From an uncultured Nodularia sp. (GTDB lineage: Bacteria; Cyanobacteriota; Cyanobacteriia; Cyanobacteriales; Nostocaceae), in NCBI GenBank assembly GCA_903911355.1, contig CAIWDD010000088.1:38006-102005 (forward strand): a stretch of 64,000 nt of DNA, in the 5' to 3' direction. The notes beneath the pieces were generated by a model. It was given only the letters and a program-made list of their open reading frames with translations. It did not search any database and was not told the DNA's origin. Positions 44,271 to 54,123 of this stretch are shown in pieces. The translations under genes and the position numbers were made by a program. How positions within the stretch are numbered: the first letter of the stretch is position 1; each line of letters begins with the position of its first letter.

Positions 44271-44714
44271 TTATTGGATAATTGGGCAGATTTTATCCTC
44301 TTGCTGATCTGGTTTATGGTGCCATCCAGCCAGTAAATCCCCAAGTCCACGTAAAGTCAATAACTGAGCAATTTGGCTATCAATCCGGCACAGTTTTTCT
44401 ACTAACTTTTCTTGAATTTCGCCACAAGGGGGTTCTCCTTGGTCATAAACGGCTAGAATATCGCCAATTTCTTCCAGACTTAGACCTAAACTTTGGGCTC
44501 TTTTAATGAAAGCTAACCGGGTGAGCACATCTATGGAAAATTGGCGAAAACCTCCCTCTGTGCGTCCTGATGATTTGATTAAGCCTAAACTTTCGTAATA
44601 GCGAATTGTTCTGATGGCAATTCCACTCAGACTTGTTACCTGACCAATTAAAAACAGTTTTTTATCCTGATGTAACACGGTAGAGTTTACCCATTCTCCT
44701 GCTAAGTATAACAT
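44271..44714 (-). CDS. MerR family transcriptional regulator (metal-responsive type)
   Basis: A 147-residue regulator. The winged helix-turn-helix is LIGQVTSLSGIAIRTIRYYESLGLI (about 22-46) followed by RTEGGFRQFSIDVLTRLAFIKRAQSLGLSLEEI. The effector region has a Cys in GEPPCGEI (about 95) and one at the C-terminus (KICPII), which suits binding of a soft or divalent metal ion, as in ZntR/CueR relatives. The first 20 residues are longer than usual, so the real start may be an internal codon near VLHQDKKLFLIGQ. Its target is unknown; the divergent Rieske gene starts 228 bp away. Confidence 0.87.
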   Translation of the reverse strand: MLYLAGEWVNSTVLHQDKKLFLIGQVTSLSGIAIRTIRYYESLGLIKSSGRTEGGFRQFSIDVLTRLAFIKRAQSLGLSLEEIGDILAVYDQGEPPCGEIQEKLVEKLCRIDSQIAQLLTLRGLGDLLAGWHHKPDQQEDKICPIIQ

Positions 44715-44941
44715 CCTTCAGGACTGGCTACAAGATTCGGGTATCTATCTAGTAATTATTTGATAATTAATTAATAAAAAAATAACAATTTTATTCCCTC
44801 GCTTCAATGTGATATCAACATAGGGCTGCTCTTGATTAATTTACTTGTGCAACTATGTTTCTCGGTACTGAAATTAACCGTTTTTCCCAAATTCTCATGT
44901 TATTTCTAGATTAACCGCTTCACTTCAAGCGAAACTAGAAA

Positions 44942-46021
44942 ATGAATGTTAAGCAGAACCTGATTTCAACCCATAAACCGAGAATTTTTAATCATCCTGA
45001 GCGTTTTGTTGAGGGATGGTACTGGGTGATACCATCAAAAAAACTGCGGGTCAAAGAGGTAAAGCCTGTCAAAGTTTTGGGTAGAGAATTGGCGATTTAC
45101 CGTGGTCAAGATAAAAGAGCAGTAATCGTTGATGCTTACTGTCCCCACATGGGCGCACACCTGGCTCAAGGGAAGGTTGAGGGTAATGAACTGCGCTGTT
45201 TTTTCCATCATTGGCAGTTTGATGAACAAGGATTCTGTGTTAATATTCCATGTTTAGATCAGCCTATTCCCGTCAGGTTAAAAACTTGGCCAACCGCTGA
45301 GAAATATGGCATGATTTGGGTTTGGACTGGAGACATACCGAAACAACCTTTACCCTTTGTTCCGGAGTTAGAAAACAAGGAATGTAATGTGGCTTTTGGT
45401 AATGATTTCTTGGTTAACTCTCACCCTAACGCGGTGATGATTAATCCTATTGATGCCCAACATTTTAATACCGTCCACAAACCCGCATCAAAAATTAATT
45501 TTGACAACCAAGAAATTAATCAAAATGCTATTATCTTCAGCAATACAATATCTATCGCTAAAAGTTCAATTTTCTTCCGGCTGATTCGTCCTTTGTGTAA
45601 AAATATTGTCCAGAATATCTGCTATTGGTATGGTAGCACTAACATTGTGACAGTGCGGACGAATTTATTCCAAGTTCACATTATGGTGGCTCTACGCCTG
45701 TTGGAAGGGAGCAAATCTGAAGGTAAAGTTATACTGATTAGTCAGAAACGTGGGGGGATTTCCGGTTGGTTATATAATCGCGTCTTGCTGTGGCTGACTA
45801 AAATTGCAGCTAGATATTTGATTAAAGATTATCTGAAAATTTTTCAAACCATTAATTTTGATTTGAAAACTCCCATCAAAGCAGACCATTCAATCACACA
45901 ATTTGTTAACCATCTGGAACAACAAAAACCCCTGATGTTAAAGACTTGGGAATTAGCGCGATCGCACCGTGAAATCAGAGAACCCCCTGCAACGTGGCGC
46001 GATAGCAAATCTAATGATTAG
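44942..46021 (+). CDS. Rieske-type aromatic ring-hydroxylating oxygenase
   Basis: A 359-residue non-heme iron oxygenase. The Rieske [2Fe-2S] site is CPHMGAH, then CFFHHW (C-x-H...C-x2-H, about 61-83). The mononuclear iron site is NPIDAQHFNTVH (D-x2-H-x4-H, about 173-184). The general build matches phthalate-dioxygenase/Pao-like enzymes; cyanobacterial members can act on pigments or aromatics, but the substrate is unknown. No signal peptide or C-terminal membrane helices. No reductase gene nearby, so electrons probably come from ferredoxin. Not part of an obvious operon. Confidence 0.9.
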   Translation: MNVKQNLISTHKPRIFNHPERFVEGWYWVIPSKKLRVKEVKPVKVLGRELAIYRGQDKRAVIVDAYCPHMGAHLAQGKVEGNELRCFFHHWQFDEQGFCVNIPCLDQPIPVRLKTWPTAEKYGMIWVWTGDIPKQPLPFVPELENKECNVAFGNDFLVNSHPNAVMINPIDAQHFNTVHKPASKINFDNQEINQNAIIFSNTISIAKSSIFFRLIRPLCKNIVQNICYWYGSTNIVTVRTNLFQVHIMVALRLLEGSKSEGKVILISQKRGGISGWLYNRVLLWLTKIAARYLIKDYLKIFQTINFDLKTPIKADHSITQFVNHLEQQKPLMLKTWELARSHREIREPPATWRDSKSND

Positions 46022-46043
46022 TATAGGCAAATTTCGATAAAAA

Positions 46044-46064
46044 TGAAGTGGCAGAGCCACTTCA
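46044..46064 (-). terminator. tamB terminator
   Basis: TGAAGTGGC (46044-46052) pairs with GCCACTTCA (46056-46064). On the minus strand it is followed by T5 (46043-46039), 112 bp after the tamB stop. It may also serve the Rieske gene. Confidence 0.85.
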
Positions 46065-46175
46065 ATAATTCCCAGGTAGAACCTAAATATGAGTATAACA
46101 ACTATCCCCAGGAGAAATAGTATAAATTAACACTAAATTTTTCACGATTTTTTCTTTTTTTCCCTTGGAGTCAGT

Positions 46176-49100
46176 TCAAAATCGCGTTTGAAACTCGACT
46201 ACAGCACGACTGTCATCCTCTAAATTAGTGGAAGCACGTACACGAAATTGGTTACTAATTCGATAGTTTATACCCCACTGTGAAGGATCTTTGGCGGTCA
46301 AAATTTTAATATTGGAAACAGAAACCTTAGGAGAAATGTCAATACCCGCCTCTGCTGCCAATTCTAAGGTAGAATTGTTTCTTCCGGCTTCGGGATTCTG
46401 AGAAAGAATAGTCGGAAATATACGCAGTTCAGTTAAGCCAAAAGCACTACCAAGCTCGTTAAAAGCTGACTGCAAATTGCTAAATACCGCAGATCCGGCA
46501 ATATTAATCAGGCCTAAAGTAGTATCTCTAGCTCCCTGACCACCCACAGACCCGCCCCCCAACAAAGCGACAATTTCAGTTTGCGATCGCGATGGGCTGC
46601 TTGTAAGTTGCAAGACTTCATTTAATTGACTGGCAAAACCTTGGACATTTGCCTCAACTTGAACACTCTCTAAAGCTGCTAACCCCAAACTATTAGGGCG
46701 TGTGAAATCACTACTCTGAACTAGGTCTAATACCTTGGTGACTAACCTCACATCTAATTCTGGGTCAAGGGGTTGACTACCTCTAAAGGTGGCTGTATGT
46801 TGGTAACCACGAGCCAGCTTAAACTGTGTAGTAAATAAATTCACCTGACCTTCTTCTAAGCTAATAGTCCCATCAGGTATTGGTTTAGTAAAGGAACCGT
46901 TCACCGTTAAGTTACCTGAAGCCGTAAAGCGCAGAAGAGGTGGATTAATAATTGCGACATTTTTACCGAGTTGCAGAGCTAAATTATTAAATATAACCCC
47001 TGGACTGGGAGTAGGTTCTTGGAGAGAGGATGACCATTTCAGGGTAGAAGCTTTTGCACCTTTACTATTTTTAGCATCTGGTGGTTTAGCAGCAGCTAAT
47101 AAAACCTCACCGTTGAATAGATTCACTTGACCGCCAATTTCCGGCTTGAGAGCCGAACCTGTAATCTGTAAATTGCCACTAGCACCTCCTTGGTACAAGC
47201 CATCCAGATTCAAAACTAACTCACTAATATTAACAGTCAGGGGATTCTCCAAATTGGGTTGTGCATTGTTGAAAATGGGAATTTCCCCGGATGCTACGAC
47301 TTTACCTCGGCTGAACCGACCTTCGAGGTTTTCTACTAAAATGCGGTCAAAATCAAACAGTACTTTTCCGGTAACACCTTTAACTTTTTCTGGTAGTATA
47401 TAAGAGCTAAATATAGCATTATTTACCGAAGCAATCCCATTTACTATTGGCTTTTCCAGAGTACCGCGCACTGCAATATCTACGTCTCCCTCGCCCCCTT
47501 CAAACACCGCCTGATTAGTCAACAGGTTTAATATTCCTAATCCCTCATTTCTCACCTGAACATCCAAACTAATTTGATTGTTATCTGGTAAGACTGAGGC
47601 AAAAGGTAACTGATAGGGGATACTGGCAGTAATATTAATTGGCTGGGTTTCCACAATAGAAACAGTGCTGCCAAAGTTGAAGCGTCCATCAGCATAACTG
47701 AAACTGGCTCTAGCTGACTCCACCGAAACCCCATTTAATGTTCCTTCTGTAACTTCTAAATCCCCTTTGGTTTGGGGATTAGCAATGCTCCCGGCTAACG
47801 CAGCACTACCATTGAGATTACCTGAAAGACCAATTATTGGGAGCTTGAGGAAATTATTTACTAACTGTACCGGAAAATTCCTCACCCGTAATTGACCTGA
47901 TTGATCATCACCGCCAATATTACCTGTAAAAGACAAAAGGCTATTGTTTACAGAAATTCGTAATGGTCTTAATTGCAAAATACCATTTTGGAAATTACCT
48001 TGGGCAATGATGTTGTCAAAACTATAAAAACGACTCGTTGCTTTTTTACCCCAGGTAAAATTTTCACCCTTCAAATCAAATTCTACTGATAAACCCCCGG
48101 GGCTGGTAGTATCTAAAGCCATCTCCCCATCAAAAATTCCTTTTAAATCAGCCAAATCTGGTAGAGGACTAGATTTGAGGCGTTCTTCAGCTTGTGCTGT
48201 CAACTCGGAATCGATTTGATCAAAGTGTTCCAGTTGGTTTAATAAAGGAGTCGTTTGACCTAATCCCCTGTGTTGAGTTGTCAAATCTGTAGCCGTACCA
48301 TAGGTAGATGGGGTAACAGCACCCCCTTGTAAATCTGGTAATTCCAATATTTTCGCTACCGTGAGCACATCTTGAATATCACCCTGGGTGACATTCAACT
48401 TACCTTGGAGTTGGGGACCTTGGGGAGTTTGAGCAAAATTGCCCTGCATAGCATAACGACTCTGGCCTTTGACCAGTTCGCTGCTGATCACTGTAGCTTC
48501 ACCATCACTATAGCGGAATTCCAACCCTAGTCGATCGCCCTTAATCCAGCCAAGTTGTGGAGATACCACTGCTAAATTCCCTCTAGCTGTCAAAGTCTGT
48601 TGATTCAGAAGTAAATCCCCAGTCAACACCCCCCTCACCGTACCAGGACCTAGGCGCAGATTTGGCGATGGTCTCAAATTTAAAATGTCTAAAGGAAAGT
48701 TAGCCACCTTAACAGCCAAATCATCTCCTTGTGCTTCACCTGTAGCTAAGGACTGTTCCCGCTGAACTAAAAACCGTTGGGGGAGATTTTGAGCATCTAA
48801 GCTTAAGGCAATCCTATCTCTATTTCCTGTCAAATCTAAACTCAAACCTCCACCCCTGGCTGACTGAATATTTCCAGTTAACAAAGGTTCAAAAGCGACA
48901 TTTTGTATAACCAAATCTCGTAAACCCACCTTTCCTGTCACATTAGGTAAAGGTAAATTCCCAGTGATTTGTCCTTGAAAATCCAGATTTCCCCCCACAG
49001 CCAATTGATTAGGCAGACTCATGGGTAAATGTGCTAGGTTATAATTTTGCGCCTGGACTTGGAGATTTAAGTCAGTAATTTTCGGTATACCAGGGATTTG

Positions 49101-51740
49101 AGCATTAGTAAATATATCACCACTGATATTTAACCCAGTAGCAGTAGCTTGTTGAATAGCCAGCTTTTCACCATTCCAAGTTACTGCGGCACTCAAAGGT
49201 CTTTCAATAGCAGGGATACCGCGAGACAATTCCACCTGTCCCGACCCGCGCACATCAGCTAAAGTTGTAGACCCCAAGATACCGGACACCTGGAACTTAC
49301 CAGCCAAATCACCGCGTAACTGGTCATTGAACCGATTTAATTCCACCCCAGTCGCATCAAACTGCACCTGATAGCCACCGTTAGCTAGTTGGATATCAGC
49401 AGCCCTAATCTTACCCCCTGCAACATTTAACTGTCCTTCACCCTGTGCCTGAATAGTTTCTAGTCCAAAGGAATAAACAGACCCGGCTACATTTAATTGA
49501 CCAGTTAACCCTCCCTGAAATTGAGGTGGTACTGCTACCAACTGTTGCAAAGGCAGATTAGTAGTTTGCAGTTTTGCTCGATATAAACCATGAGCTAATT
49601 GAATCCTAGAAGCTGTTATGGTGGCACCGGGGAGACTCAGCCGTCCCTCACCAGTGCCACGTAAAGTGTTGAGTTCAAAGTTCTCTGTGTTACATACTAC
49701 TTGAAATTTACCCGCCAAGGAGCCATCCAAGGAGGGGGGAGATTCTTTGAAGATGTCCGCTAGCCTCACACCATTAGCAACTAGTTGAGCGGAAAACTCT
49801 TGGTTTTGCAACTGGACATCGGAAACTGCAATTGTGCCCCCAGCAATGTTAATTCTGGCATCCTCGGTGCGAATGGTGGCAATTTGAAATGGTTCTACAC
49901 TGCCTTCGAGAATCACACGACCATTAAACGCTGCGCCGGTCAAAGAGATATTTTGCAGTTGATTTTCATCTACAAAAGGTTTCAAGCCGACACTGGCCGC
50001 TTGCATATCCCCTCGCCAAAGCCCATTGGCAAAATTACCAGAACCTCGCACCATACCACCTGCCACATTTAAAAATACATTGCGAAAGGCGACAGTACCA
50101 TCTGGGGCGAGAATGGTTTCACCGCTCGCAGGATAAGTGGCTTCATTGGCTCTCCATTTCACTAGAGTTTGCACATTATCGGCAGCACCACTCAATTGGG
50201 CTGTGGCGGAAACAGTACCAATTTGAAATAATGTTTTCTTGGAGGGTTGTATTGTTTCATAAAGTTGTGCCATTACCTCCGGTACTGCGCGAAGCGCAAT
50301 CCCATCCCCGGAAATATTCTCAGCTGCAAAATTAAAATCTAATTGGGGTATTGCTCCTAATGTAATTTCGCCAAATCCCTTTATTTTTCCACCAACTGCG
50401 GGTTCTGCCTGAATATTTCTGAAGCTAACTAAATTATTATGTGGGATAAATTCAAATTTACTAGTAATATGGTTAAAATCTATTTTATCAAGGGCGGTTT
50501 TGGTAGTGGATACTGACCCTGAGAGGACTGGTTTATTTATGGGGCCAAATAGTTGCAAGTCAGCTTGTACCTGTCCCCTTACACCTACCGGGAGTTTGAT
50601 ATTGAGACTTTCTTGAGCATGGGACACACTGACACCATTAACACGCCCTGTTAATTTAAAGCCTGTATCCAGGTCAATGATTCCTGTAGCTACTAGAGGA
50701 ATTTTGCTGTAGTTACTAGCAAGATTATCTAGTTTTATCTGCCTCCCTTGGAAGCGGATGAGTCCTTGGGTATCTAGAAAAGGTTGCGGTGTCTTGGGAA
50801 TTTGCATTGTTACCCCTTGCAACTGGGCAGAGCCGTCTAACACTAGCTTCCCTGAGATGCCACGCTGGGGCTGGTCTGGGGTGAGTTGAATCTGCAAGTT
50901 GCCATTAACTTTACCTGTTTGTAAGTCAAAAGGTAATTTTATCAGGTCGGTAATTTCATGTGCGGATAAATCTTGCGATCGCAGTTGTAAGTTAGATGCT
51001 AGTGTTTGGGGAATCACCTCTCCTTGAATAGCAACACTCCCCCCACTATCCGCTTTACCCCTAAGTTGAAACTTAATCAGTTGGTTTTTTTCTAAGAGTT
51101 GGGCTGTGCCATTAACTTGTGAAAATCCTACAGGAGTAATAGAAAATTTCTCATTCTGATCTTGGACTTGATCATCTGCGCGTTGGGGTTTAAATACCAA
51201 CTTGCCATTGCGAAACCGCAGTTTGTCTAAATCAGTTTTAATCAAACCTGCTTGACCAGGCGGCGAAATTTCAGTAGTAATCCAGCGCCCTTGATCATCT
51301 TGTTCAATGTAAATATTGGGGTTAACTAGGGTGACATCTAGCTGAAGTTGACGCTGAAAAATTAATTGCCACGGGTTAAAACCCACTTCCACAGCATCCA
51401 CTACAGCTTGGTCTGGGTCTGTGGGTGTAGGAGGGATGGTAGATGCACCAAATTGTAACCCTGTCAAGGAAAAACCTGTAACTTCTCCCAATTTGACTGG
51501 ACGGTTGAGTGTGTTGGTGATGCTGGTTGCGGCTAGGGGTGTTAATTCTTTGTGGAGGAAATGCTGCAAGCGCCATATACCACCCCCTGTTAACAAGGTC
51601 ATTGGCACTAGCAACAGTCCACTCAAGACAATGCTACCGCGACTCCAAGCGCCTAACCACAAACGCCTGGGGTGAGTCTTGTGGCATTTCTTGTGAGGGG
51701 ATGAATGGGAATGATCATTTTGATGGGGAGATTTACTCAT
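46176..51740 (-). CDS. tamB: TamB-like inner-membrane/periplasmic bridge protein (DUF490)
   Basis: A 1854-residue protein with an N-terminal cytosolic His-rich start, one membrane anchor (about 32-54: GSIVLSGLLLVPMTLLTGGGIW) and a very long periplasmic repetitive beta region. The C-terminal DUF490 domain contains LGGGSVGGQGARDTTLGLINIAGSAVF and ends with Phe in VEFQTRF, like an outer-membrane-associated strand. Proteins of this AsmA/TamB superfamily form hydrophobic grooves for lipid transport between membranes. A partner Omp85 (TamA) gene is not in the window. Cyanobacterial members are longer than the 1259 residues of E. coli TamB, so the length is not odd. A terminator follows the gene. 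Confidence 0.93.
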   Translation of the reverse strand: MSKSPHQNDHSHSSPHKKCHKTHPRRLWLGAWSRGSIVLSGLLLVPMTLLTGGGIWRLQHFLHKELTPLAATSITNTLNRPVKLGEVTGFSLTGLQFGASTIPPTPTDPDQAVVDAVEVGFNPWQLIFQRQLQLDVTLVNPNIYIEQDDQGRWITTEISPPGQAGLIKTDLDKLRFRNGKLVFKPQRADDQVQDQNEKFSITPVGFSQVNGTAQLLEKNQLIKFQLRGKADSGGSVAIQGEVIPQTLASNLQLRSQDLSAHEITDLIKLPFDLQTGKVNGNLQIQLTPDQPQRGISGKLVLDGSAQLQGVTMQIPKTPQPFLDTQGLIRFQGRQIKLDNLASNYSKIPLVATGIIDLDTGFKLTGRVNGVSVSHAQESLNIKLPVGVRGQVQADLQLFGPINKPVLSGSVSTTKTALDKIDFNHITSKFEFIPHNNLVSFRNIQAEPAVGGKIKGFGEITLGAIPQLDFNFAAENISGDGIALRAVPEVMAQLYETIQPSKKTLFQIGTVSATAQLSGAADNVQTLVKWRANEATYPASGETILAPDGTVAFRNVFLNVAGGMVRGSGNFANGLWRGDMQAASVGLKPFVDENQLQNISLTGAAFNGRVILEGSVEPFQIATIRTEDARINIAGGTIAVSDVQLQNQEFSAQLVANGVRLADIFKESPPSLDGSLAGKFQVVCNTENFELNTLRGTGEGRLSLPGATITASRIQLAHGLYRAKLQTTNLPLQQLVAVPPQFQGGLTGQLNVAGSVYSFGLETIQAQGEGQLNVAGGKIRAADIQLANGGYQVQFDATGVELNRFNDQLRGDLAGKFQVSGILGSTTLADVRGSGQVELSRGIPAIERPLSAAVTWNGEKLAIQQATATGLNISGDIFTNAQIPGIPKITDLNLQVQAQNYNLAHLPMSLPNQLAVGGNLDFQGQITGNLPLPNVTGKVGLRDLVIQNVAFEPLLTGNIQSARGGGLSLDLTGNRDRIALSLDAQNLPQRFLVQREQSLATGEAQGDDLAVKVANFPLDILNLRPSPNLRLGPGTVRGVLTGDLLLNQQTLTARGNLAVVSPQLGWIKGDRLGLEFRYSDGEATVISSELVKGQSRYAMQGNFAQTPQGPQLQGKLNVTQGDIQDVLTVAKILELPDLQGGAVTPSTYGTATDLTTQHRGLGQTTPLLNQLEHFDQIDSELTAQAEERLKSSPLPDLADLKGIFDGEMALDTTSPGGLSVEFDLKGENFTWGKKATSRFYSFDNIIAQGNFQNGILQLRPLRISVNNSLLSFTGNIGGDDQSGQLRVRNFPVQLVNNFLKLPIIGLSGNLNGSAALAGSIANPQTKGDLEVTEGTLNGVSVESARASFSYADGRFNFGSTVSIVETQPINITASIPYQLPFASVLPDNNQISLDVQVRNEGLGILNLLTNQAVFEGGEGDVDIAVRGTLEKPIVNGIASVNNAIFSSYILPEKVKGVTGKVLFDFDRILVENLEGRFSRGKVVASGEIPIFNNAQPNLENPLTVNISELVLNLDGLYQGGASGNLQITGSALKPEIGGQVNLFNGEVLLAAAKPPDAKNSKGAKASTLKWSSSLQEPTPSPGVIFNNLALQLGKNVAIINPPLLRFTASGNLTVNGSFTKPIPDGTISLEEGQVNLFTTQFKLARGYQHTATFRGSQPLDPELDVRLVTKVLDLVQSSDFTRPNSLGLAALESVQVEANVQGFASQLNEVLQLTSSPSRSQTEIVALLGGGSVGGQGARDTTLGLINIAGSAVFSNLQSAFNELGSAFGLTELRIFPTILSQNPEAGRNNSTLELAAEAGIDISPKVSVSNIKILTAKDPSQWGINYRISNQFRVRASTNLEDDSRAVVEFQTRF

Positions 51741-52013
51741 TATGGTTTTGCTGATAGGGGAGCATGGCCTTAGCCATTAGCTGGATGTACCCGGTGACTA
51801 ATGAAATAAATTCTTATCATTGGGGGCGTGGTGTTAGCCATCGCCTCTTCCAGGATACAAAACCTATTTTTGATTTGGGGAATGGGATTGACACCCCCCC
51901 ATATCAACAATCTGAATAAATTTAATCTTATAGCTGTCTGTTTTTCAGATGCACCGCTGAAACCTTTAATAATATTAGGTAGATTCCTAAACACAAGATA
52001 GATGATTACGCCC

Positions 52014-52439
52014 ATGCGTGTTTTTGTATTAATTTTCAATGTTAACACCGAAAATGAAGGCATTCACTCAATTCGGGTGGCTGATGCTTCCGCGTCCCAT
52101 TCCCGAGGTGTACGCAATAAAATTTTGATGTTTGAGTCAGAAGATGATGCTCTGCGCTTTGCTTTATTACTGGAAGCTCAGGATTTCCCTACCCCGACGG
52201 TAGAAATGCTCGATGCTGAGGAAATTAAGGATTTCTGTGAAAGTGCTGGTTATGAATGGGAAATTATTCCGGCTAACAGTGATTTAATCATACCCCCAGA
52301 AATTAACTTGGATCATACTGACTGGCAAATGTCGGATGCTAGTGAGGACTACCGTTCTCAGCAAGTCCCACCAGCTGCACCAGAAATGTCTGATTCTGAA
52401 CTAGAAAAAATCCGTCGTCAATTAGAAGGATTATTGTGA
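52014..52439 (+). CDS. DUF3110 domain protein
   Basis: A 141-residue cytosolic protein. MRVFVLIFNVNTENEGIHSI, RNKILMFESEDDALRFALLLEAQDFPTPTVEMLDAEEIKDFCESAGYEWEII is the DUF3110 domain, known from cyanobacteria and plants with no assigned function. The C-terminus is acidic and likely flexible. I use the ATG at 52014, since the domain starts MRVFVL; 52002 is an alternative. It ends 51 bp before murQ and may be co-transcribed with it. It is divergent from tamB. Confidence 0.9.
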   Translation: MRVFVLIFNVNTENEGIHSIRVADASASHSRGVRNKILMFESEDDALRFALLLEAQDFPTPTVEMLDAEEIKDFCESAGYEWEIIPANSDLIIPPEINLDHTDWQMSDASEDYRSQQVPPAAPEMSDSELEKIRRQLEGLL

Positions 52440-52490
52440 GTTAATTGGACAGTGGGGGAAGAAAGGTTTCAATAATAGGATTTATACAAG

Positions 52491-53426
52491 ATGTCGGCCA
52501 TGTCAAATTTACAGGAACGCAGCTATCTATTAACTGAGCAGGTAAATCCTCATAGTCTTAACTTAGACCAGCTTAATTCTATGGAGTTGGTGGATTTGTT
52601 TAATCGGGAAGATGAAAAGGCCCTGGCGGCAGTGGCGGCTGCTCAAGTTCAATTGGCTCAAGCCATTGATTTAACCGCAGAACGTTTGAGTCAGGGAGGA
52701 CGTTTATTTTATGTGGGGGCAGGAACTAGTGGCAGGTTAGGAGTGTTAGATGCTGCTGAATGTCCACCTACTTTTTGTACCCCCCCAGAGTTGGTACAGG
52801 GTATTATTGCTGGTGGTGCTGGTGCATTGGTGCGCAGTTCTGAAGATTTAGAAGACCGTAGCGAAGATGGTGAGGCGGCTATTGCTCAACGACAGGTGAC
52901 TCAACTAGATGTAGTAGTGGGTATTACTGCCGGCGGAACTACTCCTTTTGTTCATGGAGCGCTCAATGCAGCCCGTCAACGTGGTTCTCGCACTATTTTC
53001 ATGGCTTGTGTACCTACAGAACAGGTGCGCATTGATGCTGATGTTGATATTCGCTTATTAACCGGTCCGGAAATCCTGGCTGGTTCAACTCGTTTAAAGG
53101 CTGGTACTGCGACAAAGTTAGCCTTAAATATCCTATCTACTGGGGTGATGGTGAAGCTGGGTAAAGTTTATGGTAATCGGATGGTGGATGTGGCAGTAAC
53201 TAACCACAAGTTACGCGATCGCGCTCTACGAATGTTACAAGACTTAACAGGTTTAAGTCGCGAAGCTGCCGGTTTTTTACTCGAACGTAGTGGGAAGTGG
53301 GTTAAGCTAGCGTTACTCATGCACTGGACTGGTTTGGAAAAGGAGGCTGGCGATCGCTTACTCGCACAACACCAAGGTAATCTCAGGGTAGCTATTGCTA
53401 GTTACAACAATCACCAAAAAGATTAA
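52491..53426 (+). CDS. murQ: N-acetylmuramic acid 6-phosphate etherase
   Basis: Cleaves the lactyl ether of MurNAc-6-phosphate to GlcNAc-6-phosphate during cell-wall recycling. SIS-domain enzyme: RLFYVGAGTSGRLGVLDAAECPPTF (about 74-98) is the family signature with the catalytic Glu region, VVGITAGGTTPFVHGAL (about 143-159) is the second phosphosugar loop, and STRLKAGTATKLALNILSTG is also conserved. Length 311 is normal. The in-frame ATG at 52500 (MSNLQERS) matches other cyanobacterial starts and may be the real one; neither has a clear ribosome-binding site. Confidence 0.95.
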   Translation: MSAMSNLQERSYLLTEQVNPHSLNLDQLNSMELVDLFNREDEKALAAVAAAQVQLAQAIDLTAERLSQGGRLFYVGAGTSGRLGVLDAAECPPTFCTPPELVQGIIAGGAGALVRSSEDLEDRSEDGEAAIAQRQVTQLDVVVGITAGGTTPFVHGALNAARQRGSRTIFMACVPTEQVRIDADVDIRLLTGPEILAGSTRLKAGTATKLALNILSTGVMVKLGKVYGNRMVDVAVTNHKLRDRALRMLQDLTGLSREAAGFLLERSGKWVKLALLMHWTGLEKEAGDRLLAQHQGNLRVAIASYNNHQKD

Positions 53427-53499
53427 GAAAGTATCAATCTTTTTTGCCGAACATACCTCTATTATTATTTGATTAAATCACACTGAGATTCTCTCATCT

Positions 53500-54123
53500 A
53501 TGGCTAGACTATCCCAAGAGTTACAACGCTACTTTTTTGATGATCACCAATCCCCTGAAGTGACTTTGGCAGAAATTATGTTGCTAGCCAAGGAGCGAGG
53601 TTTTGGGTTTTTAATGGTGATTCTGTCCCTTCCTTCCGCTTTACCTGTTCCTGCTCCTGGTTACTCTACTCCTTTCGGTATCCTGATTTTTTTGCTAGCT
53701 GTACAGCTAATGATAGGGGCAAAAATCCCCTGGTTACCCCCCAAAATGATGAATCATCCCATAAAACTAACAACGGTCCAGAAATTTTTACAAGCAGGAA
53801 ATCCTTGGCTACAAAGGATTGAAGCCATCTCCCGGCCGCGTTTGACTTATATTTGCACGACTCTACCAGGTAAAATCACTATTGGCACTGCGATCACCTT
53901 GATGGCAATTTCCATGATCATTCCGGTTCCGGGAACCAATACTCTCCCTGCGATGGGAATTTTTGTTACTAGCTTTGGTTTGCTCGAAGATGACGGAGCA
54001 ATTACCTTAGGTGGTTTAATCATGTGTCTTTTCGGGGGAATTTTGACTATTTCAATTTTGGGCGCTCTAATTTGGGGTGGTTCTAGTCTTCTGGACTTAG
54101 TTAAAACTTGGCTGGGCCGTTAA
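53500..54123 (+). CDS. ExoD-like exopolysaccharide synthesis membrane protein
   Basis: A 207-residue protein of the ExoD family. The N-terminus is soluble (LAEIMLLAKERGFGFLMVILSLPSALPVPAPGYSTPFG), followed by hydrophobic segments at about 38-75, 125-150 and 170-200. The PVPAPGYSTPFG and PVPGTNTLPAMGIF blocks are the two matching ExoD motifs. ExoD affects exopolysaccharide production and alkali tolerance in rhizobia; the mechanism is unknown. It is located 73 bp after murQ on the same strand. Confidence 0.88.
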   Translation: MARLSQELQRYFFDDHQSPEVTLAEIMLLAKERGFGFLMVILSLPSALPVPAPGYSTPFGILIFLLAVQLMIGAKIPWLPPKMMNHPIKLTTVQKFLQAGNPWLQRIEAISRPRLTYICTTLPGKITIGTAITLMAISMIIPVPGTNTLPAMGIFVTSFGLLEDDGAITLGGLIMCLFGGILTISILGALIWGGSSLLDLVKTWLGR